NCBI GenBank assembly: GCA_028280445.1
Contig: JANQLU010000108.1
Span: 39,720 to 103,719, forward strand
Direction of reading: 5' to 3'
DNA from: Pirellulaceae bacterium
GTDB taxonomy: Bacteria; Planctomycetota; Planctomycetia; Pirellulales; Pirellulaceae
DNA length: 64,000 bases
The notes beneath the pieces are model-generated. The model saw only the letters and a list, made by a program, of their open reading frames with translations. It was not told the DNA's origin and ran no database searches. Below, in pieces: positions 1 to 9,153 of the stretch; position 1 is the stretch's first letter, and each line of letters begins with the position of its first letter. Made by a program: the position numbers and the translations under genes.

Positions 1-303
1 ACGGTTGGTGAAGTTCTCAATTTGGGCACTGGTTATGAAGTAACCATTAAAGAAACGGTTGAACTCATTGGCGAAGCCATGAATTCGGAAATCGAAGTCA
101 TTCAGGACCCTGCCCGTATTCGTCCGGCCAACAGCGAAGTGTTTCGGCTTTGTGCCGACGCATCAAAAGCACAACAACTCACAAACTGGCGACCAGAATA
201 TGCTGGCCGCGATGGGTTGAAAAAGGGACTTGCCGAAACCGCCGAGTGGTTTCTCAACCCGAAAAACCTCGCTTGTTATAAAACGGGAACTTACAACGTT
301 TGA
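1..303 (+). CDS. legB: C-terminal part of LegB-like NAD-dependent sugar 4,6-dehydratase (cut by window edge)
   Basis: The reading frame is open from base 1, so the gene begins before the window and only about 100 C-terminal residues are visible. They contain a GTGYEVTI stretch, a P-A-R-I-R-P-A-N-S-E-V segment with the substrate-binding look of extended SDR dehydratases, a DASKAQQLTNWRP helix, and a final YNV. This matches the end of LegB-type (UDP/GDP-GlcNAc) 4,6-dehydratases, which make the 4-keto-6-deoxy sugar used by LegC. The next gene, a LegC-type aminotransferase, begins at a TTG overlapping this stop codon, which strongly supports the pairing. The Rossmann and YxxxK parts lie outside the window, so the exact substrate cannot be read; the name rests on the C-terminus plus context. 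Confidence 0.75.
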   Translation, partial: TVGEVLNLGTGYEVTIKETVELIGEAMNSEIEVIQDPARIRPANSEVFRLCADASKAQQLTNWRPEYAGRDGLKKGLAETAEWFLNPKNLACYKTGTYNV

Positions 304-1472
304 ATATCCCACAGGAAATTACCCGAGTGATCCGTTCCGTAATTGGAGACGAACGGGTCGTTTTGCACGAACCCCTGTTTCGGGGAAACGAGTCAAAATA
401 TGTATGTGAATGTATTGAGACAGGCTGGGTTTCGTCTGTCGGTGCATTTGTGGACCGATTCGAAGAAGATTTACAAGAAATTACAGGTGCAAAAAAAGCG
501 GTTGCGGTCTCTAACGGAACATCTGCGTTGTTTATCGCTTTGAAACTCTGTGGTGTTCAACAAGACGACGAAGTAATCGTTCCTGCTTTGACGTTTGTTG
601 CCACGGCCAATGCGGTCGCGCATTGCAACGCTATTCCACATTTGGTCGATTGCGAAACTCAAACCTTGGGGATCGATCCTCACAAACTCGACATCTATCT
701 AAATGACATCACAAAACGTGTCGGTTCAGATACGGTTAACAAGAAAACGGGTCGGCGTATTTCTGCGATGGTCCCCATGCATTGTCTCGGCCATCCATCA
801 CAAATCGGGCCACTCGTGGATCTTTCCAAAAAGTATTCACTGAAATTGATTGAGGACGCTGCAGAATCGCTCGGCAGTTATTACAACTCGCAACACACCG
901 GTACGTTTGGTGACATTGGAATATTCAGTTTCAATGGCAACAAAACGATCACAACAGGTGGCGGCGGTGCAATTGTCACGAATAATCATGAAATTGGAAA
1001 ACTTGCCAAACACTTGACGACGACAGCAAAAGTCCCGCATTCATGGGATTTTTTTCATGACCATGTCGGATATAACTTTAGAATGCCCAACCTCAATGCC
1101 GCACTGGGTTGCGCACAATTGGAATCCCTGGATGCGTTCCTCGATGCTAAACGTCGTTTAGCATCAACGTATTCTGAAGCATTTTCCAATTCCGAGTTTG
1201 TCGACTTTGTCACTGAACCGGAGAACTGCAAAAGCAACTACTGGCTCAACGCGATCGTTTTAAAGCCTGAATATCAAGACCAACATGACGCGACCCTGGA
1301 ATTTTCCAACCATCAAGGCATCATGACTCGACCAGCGTGGAAACTCATGCACCAATTGCCAATGTACGAACACTGTCCTCGCATGAATTTGGAAGTTTCG
1401 GAATCGATCCAGTCTCGTCTAATCAACATCCCAAGTGGACCTGGAATTATTTTAGGAAAAATTGAACCTTGA
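300..1472 (+). CDS. legC: LegC-type PLP-dependent sugar aminotransferase (DegT/DnrJ/EryC1 family)
   Basis: A 390-residue DegT/DnrJ/EryC1/StrS aminotransferase. The fold-type I landmarks are present: SNGTSALFIAL near residue 71, VPALTFVATANA near 95, the EDAAESLGS aspartate motif near 185, and FSFNGNKTITTGGGG with the Schiff-base lysine at about residue 215. It would transaminate the 4-keto sugar made by the upstream dehydratase, using glutamate as donor. The length and the long N-terminal arm fit LegC. The start is TTG at 300-302, overlapping the TGA of the previous gene. The stop overlaps the TTG start of the next gene in the same way, so the three genes are translationally coupled. Confidence 0.88.
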   Translation: MNIPQEITRVIRSVIGDERVVLHEPLFRGNESKYVCECIETGWVSSVGAFVDRFEEDLQEITGAKKAVAVSNGTSALFIALKLCGVQQDDEVIVPALTFVATANAVAHCNAIPHLVDCETQTLGIDPHKLDIYLNDITKRVGSDTVNKKTGRRISAMVPMHCLGHPSQIGPLVDLSKKYSLKLIEDAAESLGSYYNSQHTGTFGDIGIFSFNGNKTITTGGGGAIVTNNHEIGKLAKHLTTTAKVPHSWDFFHDHVGYNFRMPNLNAALGCAQLESLDAFLDAKRRLASTYSEAFSNSEFVDFVTEPENCKSNYWLNAIVLKPEYQDQHDATLEFSNHQGIMTRPAWKLMHQLPMYEHCPRMNLEVSESIQSRLINIPSGPGIILGKIEP

Positions 1473-2092
1473 GATCCGTTTATTTAATCGGCGCTGGTGG
1501 TCACTGTCGGTCATGTATCGATGTCGTCGAGTCAGTACCGCAGTATCAGATTGCCGGCATTGTCGGTTCACCGGATCAAGTTGGCACTCAGATTCTTGGA
1601 TATTCGATCGAATACGTCGACCAGGATATTGAATCACTTATCGGTCCGGACACTTATTTTTTGATTACTATTGGCCAGATCAAAACGAGCAAACCGCGAG
1701 TTCGGCTATTTAATCAAATCGCGGAATCGGGTGGGCAATTTGCGACGATTGTTTCAAATCGTGCTTATGTTTCAAAACACGCAAAGTTAGGACGCGGCAC
1801 GATTGTGATGCATGATGCGTTGGTCAATGCAGTTGCGTCCGTCGGTGAAAATTGTATTATCAATAGCAAAGCATTGGTCGAACACGACGCAATAGTTGAA
1901 TCGCACTGTCATATCTCGACGGGTGCAACCATCAATGGTTCTGCAAGGATCAAAAACAAGTGTTTTATCGGTAGTGGATCAATTGTTCATCAAGATATCG
2001 AGGTCGGTGAACAATCTTTGATTGGCTCAAATGCAGTCGTTAAAACAACCCTACCGGCCAAAAGTTGCGTGCGTTCTGGAGCGGTTGAATAA
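1469..2092 (+). CDS. NeuD/PglD-type sugar acyltransferase with left-handed beta-helix
   Basis: A 207-residue protein with the N-terminal Rossmann-like PglD_N domain (LIGAGGHCRSCIDVV, residues 5-20) and a C-terminal hexapeptide-repeat helix (LGRGTIVMHDALV to IGSNAVVKT). This is the architecture of NeuD, PglD and LegH, which transfer an acetyl group from acetyl-CoA to the 4-amino group made by LegC-type enzymes, or O-acetylate nonulosonic acids. Placed directly after the aminotransferase with a TTG start overlapping its stop, N-acetylation of the 4-amino sugar is the likeliest role. No short intergenic hairpin is obvious before the next gene, 129 bases on. Confidence 0.85.
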   Translation: MRSVYLIGAGGHCRSCIDVVESVPQYQIAGIVGSPDQVGTQILGYSIEYVDQDIESLIGPDTYFLITIGQIKTSKPRVRLFNQIAESGGQFATIVSNRAYVSKHAKLGRGTIVMHDALVNAVASVGENCIINSKALVEHDAIVESHCHISTGATINGSARIKNKCFIGSGSIVHQDIEVGEQSLIGSNAVVKTTLPAKSCVRSGAVE

Positions 2093-2221
2093 CGCACTTT
2101 GATGAAGCAGTTTTATCGTCGGTGAGGCTCCGTTTTTGTACCGTTAACAGGTGTTCTGCTTCTTTTACCTTACCTCTAATTTTAAAGTTCAAGGTTTCAG
2201 TTTTTTAAATGCGTTCATGAT

Positions 2222-2947
2222 ATGGCTGCACCACAGATAGTTCGTCTTGGATTATTAGCTGACTCGCTCGGCCTACCGCGCAACATTGATGACATTGCGA
2301 TCAGCGAAACATATCCTGAAATGGTCCGCATCGAACTTGCGAAAATCAATCCGCACAATGTGGTTTATACTGACGCGCGCCACGCACGCAAAATGCCTGA
2401 CGGACTTGAAATTTGGGAAAACTACTTTTGTATGTACGACCTCACCCATCTGTTGATCCAAATCGGCGTTGTCGACGCAGCCCCACGAGTGTTCACGTTA
2501 CGAGAAAACAGATTCGTGAGCAGTATTCGACCGCGGTTCTTCAAGTCCTTTGTAATATCGACAGCCAGTCGGCACCGTGCTTGGTTTGTAAAAACTCGCC
2601 GTAAGGTATACACGAAACCAAAGGCATTTGAAGAGAGCTTTCGAACGCTCGTCGAAGCTGCTTCAGCGCAAGGAGTTTCCATTGCTGCGATGTCAATATG
2701 CCATACTCATGACGCACTTTGTAAACGGTCTCCTGGCTTCAACGAAAACATGGACAAATACAACGACATTTTGGAGAAAATCGGACAAAACTGTGGCTGC
2801 GAAGTGCTGAAGCCGATTCCCGATGACGTAAATCCCGCTGATGTTCTCCTCACAGACGGTATTCACTTGAATTCCAACGGGGCTTCATATTTCAACGACA
2901 GGATCGTTGATTGGATTAAGCGAACACAACATAGTAATCAAAGTTGA
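2222..2947 (+). CDS. SGNH/GDSL-like hydrolase in the polysaccharide locus
   Basis: A 241-residue protein without a signal peptide. Near the N-terminus is GLLADSLGLPR (residues 9-19), which fits the block I GDS nucleophile motif of SGNH hydrolases in a slightly altered form (ADS). Near the C-terminus LLTDGIHLNSNG supplies the D-x-x-H catalytic pair typical of block V. Such proteins in glycan loci usually act as O-acetyl esterases or, less often, O-acyltransferases. The start is an ATG, 129 bases after the acyltransferase. The stop overlaps the TTG start of the flippase, so it belongs to the same transcript. The specific substrate cannot be inferred. Confidence 0.65.
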   Translation: MAAPQIVRLGLLADSLGLPRNIDDIAISETYPEMVRIELAKINPHNVVYTDARHARKMPDGLEIWENYFCMYDLTHLLIQIGVVDAAPRVFTLRENRFVSSIRPRFFKSFVISTASRHRAWFVKTRRKVYTKPKAFEESFRTLVEAASAQGVSIAAMSICHTHDALCKRSPGFNENMDKYNDILEKIGQNCGCEVLKPIPDDVNPADVLLTDGIHLNSNGASYFNDRIVDWIKRTQHSNQS

Positions 2948-4359
2948 TCAGGAAACTTTTTTCACATTCGATCATCTACGGACTTGCGCCGCAGGTCGGA
3001 ACTGTCGCGGGAGTCATTGCGCTTCCGATCATTACGAGGGACCTGACGGAAACAGATTTCGGTGTTTGGGGAATCGTGTTGGCGTATGTTGGCGCTTTCA
3101 ACGCGCTAGCCGATATGGGAATGGGGGTCGTTGTATCAAACGCTTTTTTCAAAAAACCCAAACAACACAAATGGCTTTGGCGACAAATTTATGGGTTCCT
3201 GCATTTATGGATGATCCCGTTTAACATCATCATTGGTGCATTGCTCTGGCTCATCATGCCGACCGAAGCGTTAAATGACCGCATATGGATTTTGGTCGGG
3301 CTGCTCCTACCCAACCTCCTGTTTGGGCCAACGATCGTCTTTGGGACTTATTACTATCAACTAGGCCAAAAACCAACTCCGATCGCCATTCGTTCTGCCA
3401 TTTTTGGCGTCTTGACTGTTGCACTTAATGTATGGTTCATTTCGAATCTTAAATTGGGTTACATGGGGTGGTTGTGGAGTCATTTCATTACCAGAATGCT
3501 CATGAACATTTCATTTTGGTATCCACTGAATATCCAACATGGTTACTCGCCAATTCTAAACTTCAAATGGCGGACCATTAAAAAATCATTGAAAGTTGGT
3601 GTCCCAACCATCCCCCATCAGTATTCAACTTTTCTGCTCAATAGTTCTGATCGCATTGTCCTCGATCGATTGAGAGTCAGTGTCGAAAATCTTGGAGAAT
3701 ATAATCTCGCGGCCCGTTTTGGTACGTATTTCCAATCACTAGTGATTGCCTCCAACCGGGCGGTTAGCCCCATGATGCTCGATTGCTACAAAAAAGGAAA
3801 AGATGTTGAGGCGCGCAACCTGATTTTTGTTTTGCAGGTGACTGTCATTTCAGCAACTTTCCTATTCTGCCTTTGGGCACGGGAAATATTTCAACTTCTT
3901 ATCAAAAACGAAGCATTGGCGAAAGTTTACCCTTTGGCAATCATCATTGTCATGGCATACAACTATCGGCCAATGTACATCGGGGCGTTGAACAAATTGT
4001 TCTATGTTGAAAAAACAGGATTGCTGTGGCGGGTAAGTTTTGTTGCCGGCATTGGCAACATCGTATTGAATTTCATTTTTATCCCGATCTTCGGTTTTCA
4101 TGCCGCTGCGTACACTACGTTTGCCAGCCTGATGTATATGGGCTTTTACGGACATTTTTCAAAAAAAATAAGTGCCTACCAAGAAGCAAACTACTATCCA
4201 GTTTTCTGGTTCCTGTTAATCGTCGTGATGACCGTCGTTGTGTTTTTGTTAAAAGATTCAACAATAATTTTAAAAGTGTCGATTTCACTGGTTTTTTCTG
4301 CGTGCATCGGAACGGTAGCCTGGAAGTATGGGCAGTGGCAAAAGACAATGACATCATAG
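2944..4359 (+). CDS. wzx: Wzx-type oligosaccharide flippase
   Basis: A 471-residue, strongly hydrophobic protein with about 12-14 predicted membrane segments spaced in pairs, beginning with a LFSHSIIYGLAPQVG segment characteristic of the polysaccharide transporter (PST/MVF) family. Members flip undecaprenyl-linked repeat units across the inner membrane. It would export the nonulosonate-containing repeat unit assembled by the glycosyltransferases downstream. The TTG start (2944) overlaps the stop of the SGNH gene. Only one flippase is seen in the window. Family assignment is by topology and the first helix rather than by a catalytic motif. Confidence 0.82.
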   Translation: MIRKLFSHSIIYGLAPQVGTVAGVIALPIITRDLTETDFGVWGIVLAYVGAFNALADMGMGVVVSNAFFKKPKQHKWLWRQIYGFLHLWMIPFNIIIGALLWLIMPTEALNDRIWILVGLLLPNLLFGPTIVFGTYYYQLGQKPTPIAIRSAIFGVLTVALNVWFISNLKLGYMGWLWSHFITRMLMNISFWYPLNIQHGYSPILNFKWRTIKKSLKVGVPTIPHQYSTFLLNSSDRIVLDRLRVSVENLGEYNLAARFGTYFQSLVIASNRAVSPMMLDCYKKGKDVEARNLIFVLQVTVISATFLFCLWAREIFQLLIKNEALAKVYPLAIIIVMAYNYRPMYIGALNKLFYVEKTGLLWRVSFVAGIGNIVLNFIFIPIFGFHAAAYTTFASLMYMGFYGHFSKKISAYQEANYYPVFWFLLIVVMTVVVFLLKDSTIILKVSISLVFSACIGTVAWKYGQWQKTMTS

Positions 4360-4377
4360 ATTTACGGAAACACGGTT

Positions 4378-5382
4378 ATGAATTCACCTTATGTCATTGC
4401 TGAAATGGCTTGCGCTCATGATGGATCAACTGAAAATGCGTGGTCGATCATCAAAGGTGCTTCTCAAGCACAGGCTGACGCCATTCAGTTCCAAATTTGG
4501 CAGCCCACGGAATGCGTGTCGCCAGACCATGATGATTTTGAATTGTTGAAGCAAATCGAACTTGGGTATGACCAATGGGCAACACTGATTCGCAAAACCC
4601 GTGATGAAAACCGACAAATTGAGATCATCGCATGTGTCTATGGAGTTGAAAGCGCTCGATTTGCAGCAGAGCAAGGGATCACAACGTTCAAGATTCACAC
4701 ATCGGACTTGTCGAACCCCGTCCTTCTGGATGAATGTGCTCGACTCGGCTCGCGAATTGACCTGAGTGTCGGCGGATCTTATGACGAAGAAATACAATCC
4801 GCCGTCAATTGCATTCGTGAAAATCGCGATTGCCAGATATGGCTTATGTACGGAATCCAGTTGTTTCCCACTCCGATCGAAGATATCAATCTCCAGCGGA
4901 TGAAACATCTCGCAAAAAAATTCGACTGCCCGATTGGTTTCCAGGATCACAGCGACCCGGAATCTGCTGACGCATTCGCGATTCCCTCAGCTGCTGTAGC
5001 ATCCGGAATCAACATTATTGAAAAACACATCACTCACGATCGTTCGAAAAAAGGGATCGATTCACAAGCCGCACTGAATCCTGACGAATTTATCGAATTC
5101 GTACGGACGATGCGCAACACGGCCGCATTTTCACGTTCGCAATGTGGTGATTTGTCTGACGGAGAAAAGAAATATCGGCAGTACAGTAAAAAACAAATCC
5201 TGGCTTCAAGACTCCTTGAAGTTGGGCACATCCTGGAACCAGGCGATTTGCTGTTTTCACGTCCGGCAAACTGGAATGATGAAGGGATTCAACCCTCCGA
5301 GTCAAATGATGTGATCGGGTGTACAATCACTCAGGAAACTCGCGCCTTTGAGCCAATTCGAAAAAGCTCTTTGTCCCAATAG
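4378..5382 (+). CDS. Divergent NeuB-family nonulosonate synthase paralogue
   Basis: A 334-residue member of the NeuB family: a TIM-barrel synthase domain (residues 1 to about 265) and a short C-terminal SAF/antifreeze-like domain (EPGDLLFSRPAN). It keeps YVIAEMACAHDGS with the first glutamate, FKIHTSDLSNP, FQDHSDPE and IEKHITHD. The active-site lysine that lies in KFQ of ordinary NeuB proteins is replaced by glutamine here (AIQFQIWQ, about residue 37). NeuB enzymes condense PEP with a 6-deoxy N-acyl hexosamine. A second, canonical NeuB lies at 8139, so this copy may use another substrate or have changed chemistry. ATG start, 18 bases after the flippase. Confidence 0.78.
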   Translation: MNSPYVIAEMACAHDGSTENAWSIIKGASQAQADAIQFQIWQPTECVSPDHDDFELLKQIELGYDQWATLIRKTRDENRQIEIIACVYGVESARFAAEQGITTFKIHTSDLSNPVLLDECARLGSRIDLSVGGSYDEEIQSAVNCIRENRDCQIWLMYGIQLFPTPIEDINLQRMKHLAKKFDCPIGFQDHSDPESADAFAIPSAAVASGINIIEKHITHDRSKKGIDSQAALNPDEFIEFVRTMRNTAAFSRSQCGDLSDGEKKYRQYSKKQILASRLLEVGHILEPGDLLFSRPANWNDEGIQPSESNDVIGCTITQETRAFEPIRKSSLSQ

Positions 5383-5445
5383 AATTACTGTATCGTTGCT
5401 CCCATTGCCGGAGCTCGTCGAACGAAGTCAACCCAACGCCTCGCC

Positions 5446-7254
5446 ATGTCATTCAAGCAAGTCGGATTTTTAATCACAGCACGTCTTAAATCCACACGGC
5501 TTCCTTTCAAACTCATGGCAGAAATTTGTGGCCGACCGTTGATTTCGCAAATGCTGAATCGGGTCAAACAAATTCGAGGCGTTGACAAAATCGTCATCTG
5601 CACTTCAACAAACTCGCAAGACCAACAATTGGTTGAAATCGCTGAACAAGAAGGCGTGTTCTGTTATCGCGGCAGCGAAGAGGATGTACTGCTGCGACTT
5701 TCCAACGCTTGTGAAGAATATGGACTTGATTACGCTCTCAACGTTACCGCTGATTGCCCACTGGTTGATATTCAATATGCGGAAAAAACGCTTGAGGCAG
5801 GAGCCACGACAGGCAAAGATCTTGTCCGTTCGTTCGAACTTCCACATGGATTGTTTTGCTACGGGATTCGAGCAGATGCATTGAAGCGAGCAGCTGAACT
5901 CAAGGATAGTTGTCGAACGGAAGCCTGGGGAGGTTTTTTTACCGACACAACCGCCTTTGAAGTTTACGATTTGCCGATCCCGGAGAAACATGCGCGGCCA
6001 GAAATTCGCCTAACCGTTGACTACCCAGAAGATTTCTCATTGGTCAACCGAATTTTTGAAAGCTTGCTTGAGGTAAATCCAGGATTTGGAATTGATGAAA
6101 TTTTGAATCTGTTTGAGCAAAACCCCGAATTGCTAACAATCAATCAATCTCGAATTCGTTCATATCAGCATCGGATTCAATCACAAACATCGATTCAACT
6201 GAAACCGCTTCGAAAAGTAACACATTGCGGAATTATCGGCTGTGGCTCAATTGGTAAACGCCATCTGGCAAATTGTGAAAAGCTCGGAATCGAAAAATAT
6301 ACGGCTCTTCGTTCTCAAGAAAATGCCTCGGCAGTCCTCTCTCAAGACCATGATTCTAAAGAAGTCTTTTCTTTGGACGAATTGATTGCGCGCAAACCCG
6401 ATTTCGTCATTATTTCAAATCCAAGTAGCCAACACTTGGACTTCGCCAAAACCCTCTTACCTCACGTCGACGGGTTGTTTATCGAAAAACCGCTACACAT
6501 TGGATTGGACGGAATTCCCGATTTTCTCCGCCAGGTTGATGAACACCAAGTGGTGACATTTGTTGGCTATAACCTCCAGCTTCATCCAGTGATCAAACAA
6601 GTAGAATCAATTGTTTCGGACGGTCTACTTGGAGAATTACTTGCTTTTCAGTGTGAAGTCGGACATTGGCTGCCCGACTGGCATCCGAACGAAGACTTTC
6701 GAAAGACTTATTTTGCGCGGCCAGAGTTGGGAGGTGGCGTTACGCTGACGCTAGCGCACGAACTGCACCTGGCTTATTCGCTTTTTGGTGATGTAGAAAA
6801 AGTCGTAGCGTTTATGCCAAAGTCTGATTCGTTGGAATTAGAAGTCGACGTTCGATCAAATGTAATGCTACAGCACTATGGCGGCATGATCAGTCAAATC
6901 CATTTAGACTTCCTGCAAAAACAACTTTCAAGATCCGGTCGAGTCATCGGAACAACAGGGCAATTAACCTACGATATTCCAACCGGGCGGGTTGAAATCA
7001 CGACAACCCAAGGCCAGCAGATGTTCACGTTCGAAAATGCTGATTGGAATCAAATGTATTTAGAGGAATTGCAATTGTTTGTTGAGTACCTTGAGACCGG
7101 TAGAAAGCGGCATCATTTTGATGCTTGGCGGGGCGCCGCCAGCGTTGCAATCGCAGAAGCTGCTTTTCAATCAGTTGCCAATGGAAACATCGCCGAAATG
7201 CCTCAATGGGTTCATGAAAAAGGAAAAGGGTATAGCATTGGAACATTCAGATAA
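5446..7254 (+). CDS. Cytidylyltransferase (SpsF/LegF-like) fused to Gfo/Idh/MocA oxidoreductase
   Basis: A 602-residue fusion. Residues 1 to about 245 form a CMP-sugar-type nucleotidyltransferase (ITARLKSTRLPFKLM near residue 8, NVTADCPLVD near 103, LTVDYPEDF near 191), of the SpsF-like COG1861 group that activates sugar acids with CTP. Residues about 260-602 are an NAD(P)-binding oxidoreductase: CGIIGCGSIGKRHL is the dinucleotide-binding loop and GLFIEKPLH carries the EKP lysine of the Gfo/Idh/MocA family. There is no stop or frame change between the halves. In Campylobacter the comparable functions (PtmB and, as I recall, PtmF) are separate genes. The protein would supply CMP activation and a redox step in the same pathway. 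Confidence 0.85.
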   Translation: MSFKQVGFLITARLKSTRLPFKLMAEICGRPLISQMLNRVKQIRGVDKIVICTSTNSQDQQLVEIAEQEGVFCYRGSEEDVLLRLSNACEEYGLDYALNVTADCPLVDIQYAEKTLEAGATTGKDLVRSFELPHGLFCYGIRADALKRAAELKDSCRTEAWGGFFTDTTAFEVYDLPIPEKHARPEIRLTVDYPEDFSLVNRIFESLLEVNPGFGIDEILNLFEQNPELLTINQSRIRSYQHRIQSQTSIQLKPLRKVTHCGIIGCGSIGKRHLANCEKLGIEKYTALRSQENASAVLSQDHDSKEVFSLDELIARKPDFVIISNPSSQHLDFAKTLLPHVDGLFIEKPLHIGLDGIPDFLRQVDEHQVVTFVGYNLQLHPVIKQVESIVSDGLLGELLAFQCEVGHWLPDWHPNEDFRKTYFARPELGGGVTLTLAHELHLAYSLFGDVEKVVAFMPKSDSLELEVDVRSNVMLQHYGGMISQIHLDFLQKQLSRSGRVIGTTGQLTYDIPTGRVEITTTQGQQMFTFENADWNQMYLEELQLFVEYLETGRKRHHFDAWRGAASVAIAEAAFQSVANGNIAEMPQWVHEKGKGYSIGTFR

Positions 7255-8077
7255 TAGAAACGAACCAAAACGCCTGTCCCGTGCGGTCGTTGTCGGTGGG
7301 AGAGGGTATCTCGGACGTTCAATTTGCAATGCACTTGCCAATTTCTGTGATGAAGTTGTTTCAGCAGACCTCGTTGTTGAATCCAAAGCTGCCGAAAAAA
7401 GCGCTGACACCTCGAACAGAGATCACAAACGTGTGATTCAACGAAATATTGACGTGACCGATCCCGATTCGTTAATCAAATTTGCCGCGGAAACTCCAGA
7501 TGAAGTCGATGTTTTTGTGTACGCAGCAACCACAAAACCCTTGGATTTTTACAAGCCGTTTACCGCCTGCTCACTTGACGGTTGGAAACATGTGATCGAT
7601 GTCGAACTCAACGGACTATTTACTTGTGTTCGTGAATTCGGACGCAAAATGGAACAACGTCAATCAGGCAACATCGTGTTGATTTCGTCAATCTACGGCA
7701 TTGTTGGAAACGACCAGCGCCTCTACCAGGGTTCCAATTTACATGAGGTTTATGGTCATGGTGATGTTTCGGGACAAGACCAACCTTATTCTCACGTTGT
7801 TTACGCTGCAGTCAAAGGTGCCGTCATTTCGTTGACCCGTTACTGGGCATGTTATTGGCAAGGACAAGGGATTCGAGTTAATTGCCTGTCACCGGGAGGA
7901 ATCGAACACCCAGCAGAAAATAGCGAGTTCCGCGACAAGTACTCAGCAAAAGTTCCACTTGGCCGCAAAGGTTTACCGGAAGAAATCGCAAAGGCTGTTT
8001 CTTTTTTGGCGTCAGGTGAAAGCAGCTATGTTAATGGGCATAATCTCGTTGTCGATGGAGGGTTCACTTCGTGGTAA
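7238..8077 (+). CDS. Short-chain dehydrogenase/reductase, PtmA-like
   Basis: A classical SDR of about 280 residues: VVVGGRGYLGRSI cofactor loop, an ISSIYG segment with the catalytic serine, Y-x-x-x-K in VVYAAVKGA, a CLSPGGIEHP segment, and the C-terminal SYVNGHNLVVDGG signature. It fits PtmA, the SDR in the Campylobacter legionaminate locus. The frame is open upstream into the fusion gene. I favour the TTG at 7238, which has an AAGGG seven bases before it; an ATG at 7214 is the alternative. Either start overlaps the fusion gene, so translation is coupled. Substrate unproven. Confidence 0.8.
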   Translation: MEHSDNRNEPKRLSRAVVVGGRGYLGRSICNALANFCDEVVSADLVVESKAAEKSADTSNRDHKRVIQRNIDVTDPDSLIKFAAETPDEVDVFVYAATTKPLDFYKPFTACSLDGWKHVIDVELNGLFTCVREFGRKMEQRQSGNIVLISSIYGIVGNDQRLYQGSNLHEVYGHGDVSGQDQPYSHVVYAAVKGAVISLTRYWACYWQGQGIRVNCLSPGGIEHPAENSEFRDKYSAKVPLGRKGLPEEIAKAVSFLASGESSYVNGHNLVVDGGFTSW

Positions 8078-8138
8078 TCAGCTGCTGTTGGATGGAATGC
8101 CAACAAATCTCGTATTCTGAACCAATACAACAAATCAC

Positions 8139-9143
8139 ATGACCAATCACACTTATGTCATCGCTGAAGCCGGAGTCAATCACAATGGCTCGGTCGAAAC
8201 TGCTAAAAAATTGATCGACGTTGCTGCCGATGCAGGTGCGGATGCGGTCAAATTCCAGACCTTCAAGGCCGAATTACTTGTTACAAAAACTGCAGAGAAA
8301 GCGGAATATCAAAAAACTCGAACGAACGAATCATCACAGTACGAGATGCTCAAAAGATTAGAATTGAGCGTCGATGACCATCACGAACTGGTTGCCTACT
8401 CGGAATCCAACCAAATTCAATTTCTGTCAACTGGATTTGATCTGGAAAGTCTGCGGTTTCTGAGCAACCTCGGAGTCCCTCTGTTCAAAATCCCGTCGGG
8501 GGATATCACGAATTACCCACTCATTCAAACCATTGCCGAGTTTGGAAAGCCTGTGATTGTTTCCACAGGAATGGCGACTATCGAGGAAATTGCAAACTGC
8601 CTGTCCGTTTTGAAACAACATGGAATCGACAATGGTGACATCACGGTTTTGCATTGCAACACGCAATACCCCACTCCCATGTCCGACGTCAACCTTACGG
8701 CCATGAACACGATCAAAGATCACTTCGGTGGTATCAAAGTTGGTTACTCCGATCACACGCTGGGGATTGAGATCCCAATCGCTGCTGTTGCACTTGGTGC
8801 TACAGTCATCGAAAAACATTTTACGCTTGACCAAACGATGCCCGGACCGGATCACGCCGCAAGTTTGAACCCAAAACAGCTGGCCGATATGGTGGTGGGC
8901 ATACGAAATATCGAAATCGCTTTGGGTAATGGTATAAAGTACCCTACGGCCAGTGAATCGCCCAACATCCCGGTGGCCAGAAAGAGCATTGTTGCAGCAA
9001 AGATGATCAAAACGGGTGAAACATTTACCGCTCAAAACATAACCACAAAACGCCCCGGCTCGGGACGCTCGCCAATGGACTGGCCAAATGTCATCGGTCA
9101 AACGGCGACACGCGATTACGAACCGGACGAACAGATTGACTAG
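8139..9143 (+). CDS. neuB: N,N'-diacetyllegionaminate/N-acetylneuraminate synthase
   Basis: A 334-residue canonical NeuB/LegI. Residues 1 to about 270 are the PEP-condensing TIM barrel, with IAEAGVNHNGS (E10), AVKFQTF (K38), FKIPSGDITNYP, VSTGMAT, LHCNTQYPTP, VGYSDHTLG and VIEKHFTLD, i.e. the known catalytic and metal-binding residues. The C-terminus is the SAF domain (RKSIVAAKMIKTGETFT, TKRPGSG). The reaction is condensation of PEP with the N-acyl-mannosamine-type sugar released by the NeuC/LegG epimerase encoded next. ATG start. It overlaps the longest reading of neuC, whose probable start lies just past this stop. Confidence 0.92.
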   Translation: MTNHTYVIAEAGVNHNGSVETAKKLIDVAADAGADAVKFQTFKAELLVTKTAEKAEYQKTRTNESSQYEMLKRLELSVDDHHELVAYSESNQIQFLSTGFDLESLRFLSNLGVPLFKIPSGDITNYPLIQTIAEFGKPVIVSTGMATIEEIANCLSVLKQHGIDNGDITVLHCNTQYPTPMSDVNLTAMNTIKDHFGGIKVGYSDHTLGIEIPIAAVALGATVIEKHFTLDQTMPGPDHAASLNPKQLADMVVGIRNIEIALGNGIKYPTASESPNIPVARKSIVAAKMIKTGETFTAQNITTKRPGSGRSPMDWPNVIGQTATRDYEPDEQID

Positions 9144-9153
9144 CCGAGGTACT

